DNA of 64,000 nt from assembly GCA_964057225.1 (NCBI GenBank), contig OZ059900.1:754501-818500 (forward strand), written 5' to 3'. The position numbers were made by a program, and so were the translations under genes. Source of the DNA: Auanema rhodensis. Lineage: Eukaryota; Nematoda; Chromadorea; Rhabditida; Rhabditidae. Shown piece by piece: positions 39,597-52,795 of the stretch (the stretch's first letter is position 1; every line of letters begins with the position of its first letter). The notes under the pieces were generated by a model. The model did not search any database and had not been told where the DNA came from. It saw only the letters and a list, made by a program, of their open reading frames with translations.

Positions 39597-41333
39597 AAAT
39601 TTTGATCATATTCGTTAAGATTTGAGAATCAAACATACAATACACAAAATCAGTCTATTTTTATGAGCTTGCACTGATATATATTCATTTTGATCAAAAA
39701 AGGTCGAAAATAGAAAGAATTTTTGAAATTTCCGAGTTTTGAGTCTAATTTGGCTAAATCGCTCATATATATGATCAGAAGCATAGTTTTATTGTCTATG
39801 ACAACAAAAATCATCAATTAAACGCTAGTGATGTTTAAATACTGATTTTCGCTCAAATAGCATTACTACACTAAGTATGGTCGTTTTTATGCCTTTAACA
39901 CCATATACTCACCGATTTTTGGTACAAAATCTGTAATACTCGTAAAATTTGATCATATTTGTTAAGATTTGAGAATCAAACACACAATACACAAAATCAG
40001 TCTATTTTTATGAGTTTACACTGATATTTATTCATTTTGATCAAAAAAGGTCGAAAATAGAAAGAATTTTTGAAATTTCCGAGTTTTGAGTCTAATTTGG
40101 CTAAATCGCTCATATATATGATCAGAAGCATAGTTTTATTGTCTATGACAACAAAAATCATCAATTAAACGCTAGTGATGTTTAAATACTGATTTTCGCT
40201 CAAATAGCATTACTACACAAAGTATGGTCGTTTTTATGCCTTTAACACCATATACTCACCGATTTTTGGTACAAAATCTGTAATACTCGTAAATTTTGAT
40301 CATATTCGTTAAGATTTGAGAATCAAACATACAATACACAAAATCAGTCTATTTTTATGAGCTTGCACTGATGTATATTCATTTTGATCAAAAAAGGTCG
40401 AAAATAGAAAGAATTTTTGAAATTTCCGAGTTTTGAGTCTAATTTGGCTAAATCGCTCATATATATGATCAAAAGCATAGTTTTACTGTCTATGATAACA
40501 AAAGTCTTCAAATATACACTAATAATGATTAAATCACTGAATTTCAGTCAAATAGCATTACTACACTAAGTATGGTCGTTTTTATGCCTTTAACACCATA
40601 TACTCACCGATTTTTGGTACAAAATCTGTAATACTTGTAAATTTCGATCATATTTGTTAAGATTCGAGAATCAAACACATAATACACGAAATAAGTCTAT
40701 TTTTACAAGTTTGCACTGATATTTATTCATTTTGATCAAAAAAGGTCGAAAATAGAAAGAATTTTTGAAATTTCCGAGTTTTGAGTTCAATTTGGCTAAA
40801 TCGCTCATATATAAGATCAAAAGCATAGTTTTATTGTCTATAACAACAAAAGTCATTAATTAAACGCTAGTGATATTTAAATACTGATTTTCGCTCAAGT
40901 AGCATTACTACACTAAGTATGGTCGTTTTTATGCCTTTAACACCATATACTCACCGATTTTTGGTACAAAATCTGTAATACTTGTAAATTTTGATCATAT
41001 TCGTTAAGATTTGAGAATCAAACACATAATACAAAAAATAAGTCTATTTTTACAAGTTTGCACTGATATTTATTCATTTTGATCAAAAAAGGTCGAAAAT
41101 AGAAAGAATTTTTGAATTTTCCGAGTTTTGAGTCCAATTGGGCTAAATCTCTCATATATATGATCAAAAGCATAGTTTTACTGTCTATGATAACAAAAGT
41201 CTTCAAATATACACTAATAATGTGTAAATCACTGAATTTCACTCAAATAGCATTACTACACTAAGTATGGTCGTTTTTATGCCTTTAACACCATATACTC
41301 ACCGATTTTTGGTACAAAATCTGTAATACTTGT
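39597..41333 (+). repeat. Five monomers closing the first 32-monomer block
   Basis: Starts are 39597 (E), 39944 (x), 40291 (E left, 348-type right with cagtcaaatag), 40639 (c-like, gagttcaatttgg) and 40986 (b-like with acaaaaaataag). The first three match 50712-51753 in the second block. No gene is present. Confidence 0.75.
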
Positions 41334-42722
41334 AAATTTTGATCATATTTGTTAAGATTCGAGAATCGAACACATAATACACGAAATAAGTCTATTTTTA
41401 CAAGTTTGCACTGATATTTATTCATTTTGATCAAAAAAGGTCGAAAATAGAAAGAATTTTTGAAATTTCCGAGTTTTGAGTCCAATTTGGCTAAATCGCT
41501 CATATATAAGATCAAAAGCATAGTTTTATTGTCTATAACAACAAAAGTCATCAATTAAACGCTAGTGATATTTAAATACTGATTTTCGCTCAAATAGCAT
41601 TACTACACTAAGTATGGTCGTTTTTATGCCTTTAACACCATATACTCACCGATTTTTGGTACAAAATCTGTAATACTTGTAAATTTTGATCATATTCGTT
41701 AAGATTCGAAAATCAAACACACAATATACGAAATAAGTTTATTTTTACAAGTTTGCACTGATATTTATTCATTTTGATCAAAAAAGGTCGAAAATAGAAA
41801 GAATTTTTGAAATTTCCGAGTTTTGAGTCCAATTTGGCTAAATCGCTCATATATATGATCAAAAGCATAGTTCTATTGTCTATAACAACAAAAGTCTTTA
41901 ATTAAACGCTAGTGATGTTTTAATACTGAATTTCGCTCAAATAGCATTACTACACTAAGTATGGTCGTTTTTATGCCTTTAACACCATATACTCACCGAT
42001 TTTTGGTACAAAATCTGTAATACTTGTAAATTTTGATCATATTCGTTAAGATTCGAAAATCAAACACACAATACACGAAATAAGTTTATTTTTACAAGTT
42101 TGCACTGATATTTATTCATTTTGATCAAAAAAGGTCGAAAATAGAAAGAATTTTTGAAATTTCCGAGTTTTGAGTCTAATTTGGCTAAATCGCTCATATA
42201 TATGATCAGAAGCATAAGTGTATTGTCTATGACAACAAAAGTCATTATTTAAACACTAATGATGTTTAAATCACTAAATTTCGCTCTAATAGCATTACTA
42301 CACTAAGTATGGTCGTTTTTATGCCTTTAACACCATATACTCACCGATTTTTGGTACAAAATCTGTAATACTCGTAAATTTTGATCATATTCGTTAAGAT
42401 TTGAGAATCAAACACACAATACACAATATCAGTCTATTTTTATGAGCTTGCACTGATATATATTCATTTTGATCGAAAAAGGTCGAAAACAGAAAGAATT
42501 TTTGAAATTTCCGAGTTTTGAGTCTAATTTGGCTAAATCGCTCATTTATATGATCAAAAGCATAGTTTTATTGTCTATGACAACAAAAGTCATCAATTAA
42601 ACGCTAGTGATGTTTAAATACTGATTTTCGCTCAAATAGCATTACTACACTAAGTATGGTCGTTTTTATGCCTTTAACACCATATACTCACCGATTTTTG
42701 CTACAAAATCTGTAATACTTGT

Positions 42723-44807
42723 AAATTTTGATCATATTCGTTAAGATTTGAGAATCAAACACATAATACACGAAATAAGTCTAGTTTTATGAGTTTGCAC
42801 TGATATTTATTCATTTTGATCAAAAAAGGTCGAAAATAGAAAGAATTTTTGAATTTTCCGAGTTTTGAGTCCAATTGGGCTAAATCTCTCAAATATATGA
42901 TCAAAAGCATAGTTTTACTGTCTATGATAACAAAAGTCTTCAAATATACACTAATAATGTGTAAATCACTGAATTTCACTCAAATAGCATTACTACACTA
43001 AGTATGGTCGTTTTTATGCCTTTAACACCATATACTCACCGATTTTTGGTACAAAATCTGTAATACTTGTAAATTTTGATCATATTCGTTAAGATTCGAG
43101 AATCAAACACATAATACACGAAATAAGTCTAGTTTTATGAGTTTGCACTGATATTTATTCATTTTGATCAAAAAAGGTCGAAAATAGAAAGAATTTTTGA
43201 ATTTTCCGAGTTTTGAGTCCAATTGGGCTAAATCTCTCATATATATGATCAAAAGCATAGTTTTACTGTCTATGATAACAAAAGTCTTCAAATATACACT
43301 AATAATGTGTAAATCACTGAATTTCACTCAAATAGCATTACTACACTAAGTATGGTCGTTTTTATGCCTTTAACACCATATACTCACCGAGTTTTGGTAC
43401 AAAATCTGTAATACTTGTAAATTTTGATCATATTTGTTAAGATTCGAGAATCGAACACATAATACACGAAATAAGTCTATTTTTACAAGTTTGCACTGAT
43501 ATTTATTCATTTTGATCAAAAAAGGTCGAAAATAGAAAGAATTTTTGAAATTTCCGAGTTTTGAGTCCAATTTGGCTAAATCGCTCATATATAAGATCAA
43601 AAGCATAGTTTTATTGTCTATAACAACAAAAGTCATCAATTAAACGCTAGTGATATTTAAATACTGATTTTCGCTCAAATAGCATTACTACACTAAGTAT
43701 GGTCGTTTTTATGCCTTTAACACCATATACTCACCGATTTTTGGTACAAAATCTGTAATACTTGTAAATTTTGATCATATTCGTTAAGATTCGAAAATCA
43801 AACACACAATACACGAAATAAGTTTATTTTTACAAGTTTGCACTGATATTTATTCATTTTGATCAAAAAAGGTCGAAAATAGAAAGAATTTTTGAAATTT
43901 CCGAGTTTTGAGTCCAATTTGGCTAAATCGCTCATATATATGATCAAAAGCATAGTTCTATTGTCTATAACAACAAAAGTCTTTAATTAAACGCTAGTGA
44001 TGTTTTAATACTGAATTTCGCTCAAATAGCATTACTACACTAAGTATGGTCGTTTTTATGCCTTTAACACCATATACTCACCGATTTTTGGTACAAAATC
44101 TGTAATACTTGTAAATTTTGATCATATTCGTTAAGATTCGAAAATCAAACACACAATACACGAAATAAGTTTATTTTTACAAGTTTGCACTGATATTTAT
44201 TCATTTTGATCAAAAAAGGTCGAAAATAGAAAGAATTTTTGAAATTTCCGAGTTTTGAGTCTAATTTGGCTAAATCGCTCATATATATGATCAGAAGCAT
44301 AAGTGTATTGTCTATGACAACAAAAGTCATTATTTAAACACTAATGATGTTTAAATCACTAAATTTCGCTCTAATAGCATTACTACACTAAGTATGGTCG
44401 TTTTTATGCCTTTAACACCATATACTCACCGATTTTTGGTACAAAATCTGTAATACTCGTAAATTTTGATCATATTCGTTAAGATTTGAGAATCAAACAC
44501 ACAATACACAATATCAGTCTATTTTTATGAGCTTGCACTGATATATATTCATTTTGATCGAAAAAGGTCGAAAACAGAAAGAATTTTTGAAATTTCCGAG
44601 TTTTGAGTCTAATTTGGCTAAATCGCTCATTTATATGATCAAAAGCATAGTTTTATTGTCTATGACAACAAAAGTCATCAATTAAACGCTAGTGATGTTT
44701 AAATACTGATTTTCGCTCAAATAGCATTACTACACTAAGTATGGTCGTTTTTATGCCTTTAACACCATATACTCACCGATTTTTGCTACAAAATCTGTAA
44801 TACTTGT
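42723..44807 (+). repeat. Hexamer a-b-c-d-e-f, copy in second 32-monomer block
   Basis: Starts are 42723, 43071, 43419, 43766, 44113 and 44461. The c monomer is followed in register by d, e and f. A private change, accgagttttgg, lies in the conserved block at 43,386-43,397. Together with c-d-e-f at 41334-42722 and a-b-c at 44808-45850 this block holds just over two hexamer units. Confidence 0.88.
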
Positions 44808-45850
44808 AAATTTTGATCATATTCGTTAAGATTTGAGAATCAAACACATAATACACGAAATAAGTCTAGTTTTATGAGTTTGCACTGATATTTATTTATT
44901 TTGATCAAAAAAGGTCGAAAATAGAAAGAATTTTTGAATTTTCCGAGTTTTGAGTCCAATTGGGCTAAATCTCTCAAATATATGATCAAAAGCATAGTTT
45001 TACTGTCTATGATAACAAAAGTCTTCAAATATACACTAATAATGTGTAAATCACTGAATTTCACTCAAATAGCATTACTACACTAAGTATGGTCGTTTTT
45101 ATGCCTTTAACACCATATACTCACCGATTTTTGGTACAAAATCTGTAATACTTGTAAATTTTGATCATATTCGTTAAGATTCGAGAATCAAACACATAAT
45201 ACACGAAATAAGTCTAGTTTTATGAGTTTGCACTGATATTTATTCATTTTGATCAAAAAAGGTCGAAAATAGAAAGAATTTTTGAATTTTCCGAGTTTTG
45301 AGTCCAATTGGGCTAAATCTCTCATATATATGATCAAAAGCATAGTTTTACTGTCTATGATAACAAAAGTCTTCAAATATACACTAATAATGTGTAAATC
45401 ACTGAATTTCACTCAAATAGCATTACTACACTAAGTATGGTCGTTTTTATGCCTTTAACACCATATACTCACCGATTTTTGGTACAAAATCTGTAATACT
45501 TGTAAATTTTGATCATATTTGTTAAGATTAGAGAATCGAACACATAATACACGAAATAAGTCTATTTTTACAAGTTTGCACTGATATTTATTCATTTTGA
45601 TCAAAAAAGGTCGAAAATAGAAAGAATTTTTGAAATTTCCGAGTTTTGAGTCCAATTTGGCTAAATCGCTCATATATAAGATCAAAAGCATAGTTTTATT
45701 GTCTATAACAACAAAAGTCATCAATTAAACGCTAGTGATATTTAAATACTGATTTTCGCTCAAGTAGCATTACTACACTAAGTATGGTCGTTTTTATGCC
45801 TTTAACACCATATACTCACCGATTTTTGGTACAAAATCTGTAATACTTGT

Positions 45851-47932
45851 AAATTTTGATCATATTCGTTAAGATTTGAGAATCAAACATACAATACACA
45901 AAATCAGTCTATTTTTATGAGCTTGCACTGATATATATTCATTTTGATCAAAAAAGGTCGAAAATAGAAAGAATTTTCGAAATTTCCGAGTTTTGAGTCT
46001 AATTTGGCTAAATCGCTCATATATATGATCAGAAGCATAGTTTTATTGTCTATGACAACAAAAATCATCAATTAAACGCTAGTGATGTTTAAATACTGAT
46101 TTTCGCTCAAATAGCATTACTACACTAAGTATGGTCGTTTTTATGCCTTTAACACCATATACTCACCGATTTTTGGTACAAAATCTGTAATACTCGTAAA
46201 ATTTGATCATATTTGTTAAGATTTGAGAATCAAACACACAATACACAAAATCAGTCTATTTTTATGAGTTTACACTGATATTTATTCATTTTGATCAAAA
46301 AAGGTCGAAAATAGAAAGAATTTTTGAAATTTCCGAGTTTTGAGTCTAATTTGGCTAAATCGCTCATATATATGATCAGAAGCATAGTTTTATTGTCTAT
46401 GACAACAAAAATCATCAATTAAACGCTAGTGATGTTTAAATACTGATTTTCGCTCAAATAGCATTACTACACAAAGTATGGTCGTTTTTATGCCTTTAAC
46501 ACCATATACTCACCGATTTTTGGTACAAAATCTGTAATACTCGTAAAATTTGATCATATTTGTCAAGATTTGAGAATCAAACACACAATACACAAAATCA
46601 GTCTATTTTTATGAGTTTACACTGATATTTATTCATTTTGATCAAAAAAGGTCGAAAATAGAAAGAATTTTTGAAATTTCCGAGTTTTGAGTCTAATTTG
46701 GCTAAATCGCTCATATATATGATCAGAAGCATAGTTTTATTGTCTATGACAACAAAAATCATCAATTAAACGCTAGTGATGTTTAAATACTGATTTTCGC
46801 TCAAATAGCATTACTACACTAAGTATGGTCGTTTTTATGCCTTTAACACCATATACTCACCGATTTTTGGTACAAAATCTGTAATACTTGTAAATTTTGA
46901 TCATATTCGTTAAGATTTGAGAATCAAACATACAATACACAAAATCAGTCTATTTTTATGAGCTTGCACTGATATATATTCATTTTGATCAAAAAAGGTC
47001 GAAAATAGAAAGAATTTTTGAAATTTCCGAGTTTTGAGTCTAATTTGGCTAAATCGCTCATATATATGATCAGAAGCATAGTTTTATTGTCTATGACAAC
47101 AAAAATCATCAATTAAACGCTAGTGATGTTTAAATACTGATTTTCGCTCAAATAGCATTACTACACTAAGTATGGTCGTTTTTATGCCTTTAACACCATA
47201 TACTCACCGATTTTTGGTACAAAATCTGTAATACTCGTAAAATTTGATCATATTTGTTAAGATTTGAGAATCAAACACACAATACACAAAATCAGTCTAT
47301 TTTTATGAGTTTACACTGATATTTATTCATTTTGATCAAAAAAGGTCGAAAATAGAAAGAATTTTTGAAATTTCCGAGTTTTGAGTCTAATTTGGCTAAA
47401 TCGCTCATATATATGATCAGAAGCATAGTTTTATTGTCTATGACAACAAAAATCATAAATTAAACGCTAGTGATGTTTAAATACTGATTTTCGCTCAAAT
47501 AGCATTACTACACAAAGTATGGTCGTTTTTATGCCTTTAACACCATATACTCACCGATTTTTGGTACAAAATCTGTAATACTCGTAAATTTTGATCATAT
47601 TCGTTAAGATTTGAGAATCAAACATACAATACACAAAATCAGTCTATTTTTATGAGCTTGCACTGATATATATTCATTTTGATCAAAAAAGGTCGAAAAT
47701 AGAAAGAATTTTTGAAATTTCCGAGTTTTGAGTCCAATTTGGCTAAATCGCTCATATATATGATCAAAAGCATAGTTCTATTGTCTATAACAACAAAAGT
47801 CTTTAATTAAACGCTAGTGATGTTTTAATACTGAATTTCGCTCAAATAGCATTACTACACTAAGTATGGTCGTTTTTATGCCTTTAACACCATATACTCA
47901 CCGATTTTTGGTACAAAATCTGTAATACTTGT
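45851..47932 (+). repeat. E-x stretch with one additional x (second block)
   Basis: Order is E 45851, x 46198, x 46545, E 46892, x 47239 and the E/d mosaic at 47586. Relative to 35084-36818 one x monomer (46198-46544, with cacaaag) has been gained. This restores the 11,114-bp offset that was reduced by one monomer upstream. Confidence 0.82.
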
Positions 47933-49669
47933 AAATTTTGATCATATTCGTTAAGATTCGAAAATCAAACACACAATACACGAAATAAGTTTATTTTTAC
48001 AAGTTTGCACTGATATTTATTCATTTTGATCAAAAAAGGTCGAAAATAGAAAGAATTTTTGAAATTTCCGAGTTTTGAGTCTAATTTGGCTAAATCGCTC
48101 ATATATATGATCAGAAGCATAAGTGTATTGTCTATGACAACAAAAGTCATTATTTAAACACTAATGATGTTTAAATCACTAAATTTCGCTCTAATAGCAT
48201 TACTACACTAAGTATGGTCGTTTTTATGCCTTTAACACCATATACTCACCGATTTTTGGTACAAAATCTGTAATACTCGTAAATTTTGAACATATTCGTT
48301 AAGATTTGAGAATCAAACACACAATACACAATATCAGTCTATTTTTATGAGCTTGCACTGATATATATTCATTTTGATCGAAAAAGGTCGAAAACAGAAA
48401 GAATTTTTGAAATTTCCGAGTTTTGAGTCTAATTTGGCTAAATCGCTCATATATATGATCAAAAGCATAGTTCTATTGTCTATAACAACAAAAGTCTTTA
48501 ATTAAACGCTAGTGATGTTTTAATACTGAATTTCGCTCAAATAGCATTACTACACTAAGTATGGTCGTTTTTATGCCTTTAACACCATATACTCACCGAT
48601 TTTTGGTACAAAATCTGTAATACTTGTAAATTTTGATCATATTCGTTAAGATTCGAAAATCAAACACACAATACACGAAATAAGTTTATTTTTACAAGTT
48701 TGCACTGATATTTATTCATTTTGATCAAAAAAGGTCGAAAATAGAAAGAATTTTTGAAATTTCCGAGTTTTGAGTCTAATTTGGCTAAATCGCTCATTTA
48801 TATGATCAGAAGCATAGTTTTATTGTCTATGACAACAAAAGTCATCAATTAAACGCTAGTGATGTTTAAATACTGATTTTCGCTCAAATAGCATTACTAC
48901 ACTAAGTATGGTCGTTTTTATGCCTTTAACACCATATACTCACCGATTTTTGGTACAAAATCTGTAATACTTGTAAATTTTGATCATATTCGTTAAGATT
49001 CGAGAATCAAACACATAAAACACGAAATAAGTCTAGTTTTATGAGTTTGCACTGATATTTATTCATTTTGATCAAAAAAGGTCGAAAATAGAAAGAATTT
49101 TTGAATTTTCCGAGTTTTGAGTCCAATTGGGCTAAATCTCTCAAATATATGATCAAAAGCATAGTTTTACTGTCTATGATAACAAAAGTCTTCAAATATA
49201 CACTAATAATGTGTAAATCACTGAATTTCACTCAAATAGCATTACTACACTAAGTATGGTCGTTTTTATGCCTTTAACACCATATACTCACCGATTTTTG
49301 GTACAAAATCTGTAATACTTGTAAATTTTGATCATATTCGTTAAGATTCGAGAATCAAACACATAATACACGAAATAAGTCTAGTTTTATGAGCTTGCAC
49401 TGATATATATTCATTTTGATCAAAAAAGGTCGAAAATAGAAAGAATTTTCGAAATTTCCGAGTTTTGAGTCTAATTTGGCTAAATCGCTCATATATATGA
49501 TCAGAAGCATAGTTTTATTGTCTATGACAACAAAAATCATCAATTAAACGCTAGTGATGTTTAAATACTGATTTTCGCTCAAATAGCATTACTACACTAA
49601 GTATGGTCGTTTTTATGCCTTTAACACCATATACTCACCGATTTTTGGTACAAAATCTGTAATACTTGT
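47586..49669 (+). repeat. Related hexamer d'-e-f-g-a-b', copy 2 (patched)
   Basis: Starts are 47586, 47933, 48281, 48628, 48975 and 49323. The junction of the third and fourth monomers is altered: 48281 has an f left part (plus the private change ttttgaacat) but a d right part, and 48628 has an e left part but a g right part. All other monomers agree with 36472-38555. Confidence 0.78.
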
Positions 49670-51753
49670 AAATTTTGATCATATTCGTTAAGATTTGAGA
49701 ATCAAACATACAATACACAAAATCAGTCTATTTTTATGAGCTTGCACTGATATATATTCATTTTGATCAAAAAAGGTCGAAAATAGAAAGAATTTTTGAA
49801 ATTTCCGAGTTTTGAGTCTAATTTGGCTAAATCGCTCATTTATATGATCAGAAGCATAGTTTTATTGTCTGTGACAACAAAAATCATCAATTAAACGCTA
49901 GTGATGTTTAAATACTGATTTTCGCTCAAATAGCATTACTACACTAAGTATGGTCGTTTTTATGCCTTTAACACCATATACTCACCGATTTTTGGTACAA
50001 AATCTGTAATACTTGTAAATTTTGATCATATTCGTTAAGATTCGAGAATCAAACACATAAAACACGAAATAAGGCTAGTTTTATGAGTTTGCACTGATAT
50101 TTATTCATTTTGATCAAAAAAGGTCGAAAATAGAAAGAATTTTTGAAATTTCCGAGTTTTGAGTCTAATTTGGCTAAATCGCTCATATATATGATCAGAA
50201 GCATAGTTTTATTGTCTATGACAACAAAAATCATCAATTAAACGCTAATAATGTGTGAATCACTGAATTTCACTCAAATAGCATTACTACACTAAGTATG
50301 GTCGTTTTTATGCCTTTAACACCATATACTCACCGATTTTTGGTACAAAATCTGTAATACTTGTAAATTTCGATCATATTCGTTAAGATTTGAGAATCAA
50401 ACACATAATACACGAAATAAGTCTAGTTTTATGAGCTTGCACTGATATATATTCATTTTGATCAAAAAAGGTCGAAAATAGAAAGAATTTTTGAAATTTC
50501 CGAGTTTTGAGTCTAATTTGGCTAAATCGCTCATATATATGATCAGAAGCATAGTTTTATTGTCTATGACAACAAAAATCATCAATTAAACGCTAGTGAT
50601 GTTTAAATACTGATTTTCGCTCAAATAGCATTACTACACTAAGTATGGTCGTTTTTATGCCTTTAACACCATATACTCACCGATTTTTGGTACAAAATCT
50701 GTAATACTTGTAAATTTTGATCATATTCGTTAAGATTTGAGAATCAAACATACAATACACAAAATCAGTCTATTTTTATGAGCTTGCACTGATATATATT
50801 CATTTTGATCAAAAAAGGTCGAAAATAGAAAGAATTTTTGAAATTTCCGAGTTTTGAGTCTAATTTGGCTAAATCGCTCATATATATGATCAGAAGCATA
50901 GTTTTATTGTCTATGACAACAAAAATCATCAATTAAACGCTAGTGATGTTTAAATACTGATTTTCGCTCAAATAGCATTACTACACTAAGTATGGTCGTT
51001 TTTATGCCTTTAACACCATATACTCACCGATTTTTGGTACAAAATCTGTAATACTCGTAAAATTTGATCATATTTGTTAAGATTTGAGAATCAAACACAC
51101 AATACACAAAATCAGTCTATTTTTATGAGTTTACACTGATATTTATTCATTTTGATCAAAAAAGGTCGAAAATAGAAAGAATTTTTGAAATTTCCGAGTT
51201 TTGAGTCTAATTTGGCTAAATCGCTCATATATATGATCAGAAGCATAGTTTTATTGTCTATGACAACAAAAATCATCAATTAAACGCTAGTGATGTTTAA
51301 ATACTGATTTTCGCTCAAATAGCATTACTACACAAAGTATGGTCGTTTTTATGCCTTTAACACCATATTCTCACCGATTTTTGGTACAAAATCTGTAATA
51401 CTCGTAAATTTTGATCATATTCGTTAAGATTTGAGAATCAAACATACAATACACAAAATCAGTCTATTTTTATGAGCTTGCACTGATGTATATTCATTTT
51501 GATCAAAAAAGGTCGAAAATAGAAAGAATTTTTGAAATTTCCGAGTTTTGAGTCTAATTTGGCTAAATCGCTCATATATATGATCAAAAGCATAGTTTTA
51601 CTGTCTATGATAACAAAAGTCTTCAAATATACACTAATAATGATTAAATCACTGAATTTCAGTCAAATAGCATTACTACACTAAGTATGGTCGTTTTTAT
51701 GCCTTTAACACCATATACTCACCGATTTTTGGTACAAAATCTGTAATACTTGT

Positions 51754-52795
51754 AAATTTTGATCATATTTGTTAAGATTCGAGAATCAAACACATAATAC
51801 ACGAAATAAGTCTATTTTTACAAGTTTGCACTGATATTTATTCATTTTGATCAAAAAAGGTCGAAAATAGAAAGAATTTTTGAAATTTCCGAGTTTTGAG
51901 TCTAATTTGGCTAAATCGCTCATATATATGATCAAAAGCATAGTTTTACTGTCTATGATAACAAAAGTCTTCAAATATACACTAATAATGATTAAATCAC
52001 TGAATTTCAGTCAAATAGCATTACTACACTAAGTATGGTCGTTTTTATGCCTTTAACACCATATACTCACCGATTTTTGGTACAAAATCTGTAATACTTG
52101 TAAATTTTGATCATATTTGTTAAGATTCGAGAATCAAACACATAATACACGAAATAAGTCTATTTTTACAAGTTTGCACTGATATTTATTCATTTTGATC
52201 AAAAAAGGTCGAAAATAGAAAGAATTTTTGAAATTTCCGAGTTTTGAGTCTAATTTGGCTAAATCGCTCATATATATGATCAGAAGCATAGTTTTATTGT
52301 CTATGACAACAAAAATCATCAATTAAACGCTAGTGATATTTAAATACTGATTTTCGCTCAAGTAGCATTACTACACTAAGTATGGTCGTTTTTATGCCTT
52401 TAACACCATATACTCACCGATTTTTGGTACAAAATCTGTAATACTTGTAAATTTTGATCATATTCGTTAAGATTTGAGAATCAAACACATAATACACAAA
52501 ATCAGTCTATTTTTATGAGTTTACACTGATGTATATTCATTTTGATCAAAAAAGGTCGAAAATAGAAAGAATTTTTGAATTTTCCGAGTTTTGAGTCTAA
52601 TTTGGCTAAATCGCTCATATATATGATCAGAAGCATAGTTTTATTGTCTATGACAACAAAAATCATCAATTAAACGCTAGTGATGTTTAAATACTGATTT
52701 TCGCTCAAATAGCATTACTACACAAAGTATGGTCGTTTTTATGCCTTTAACACCATATACTCACCGATTTTTGGTACAAAATCTGTAATACTCGT
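51754..52795 (+). repeat. Transition monomers between 32-monomer and trimer domains
   Basis: Starts are 51754 (c left, 348-type right with cagtcaaatag), 52102 (c left, E right) and 52449 (F-like left with gatgtatattc, E right with cacaaag). All three are mosaics of parts seen on both sides, so the domain edge is not a clean break. Confidence 0.7.

Larger units (their letters stand above)
30220..41333 (+). repeat. 32-monomer block, first copy (11,114 bp)
   Basis: From the c monomer at 30220 to the b-like monomer ending at 41333 there are 32 monomers, and the sequence restarts with c at 41334. Matching positions lie 11,114 bp apart at both ends of the block (30914 and 42028; 36819 and 47933; 37861 and 48975) and 10,767 bp apart in the middle (31956 and 42723; 34041 and 44808). 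Shared rare variants include acaatatacg (30,609 and 41,723), tgtcaagatttg (35,448 and 46,562), acataaaacacg (37,901 and 49,015), and gatgtatattc with cagtcaaatagc (40,370-40,553 and 51,486-51,668). Confidence 0.85.
41334..51900 (+). repeat. 32-monomer block, second copy, ends near 51.8 kb
   Basis: Repeats the first block in order: c-d-e-f (41334-42722), full hexamer 42723-44807, partial a-b-c 44808-45850, E/x stretch, d-e-f-g-a hexamer from 47586, then E and x monomers to 51753. It lacks the x monomer found at 31609 in copy one and has an additional x monomer at 46198-46544. The match is lost inside the monomer at 51754, where only the left part still resembles the copy-one c-like monomer at 40639. 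Confidence 0.8.
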
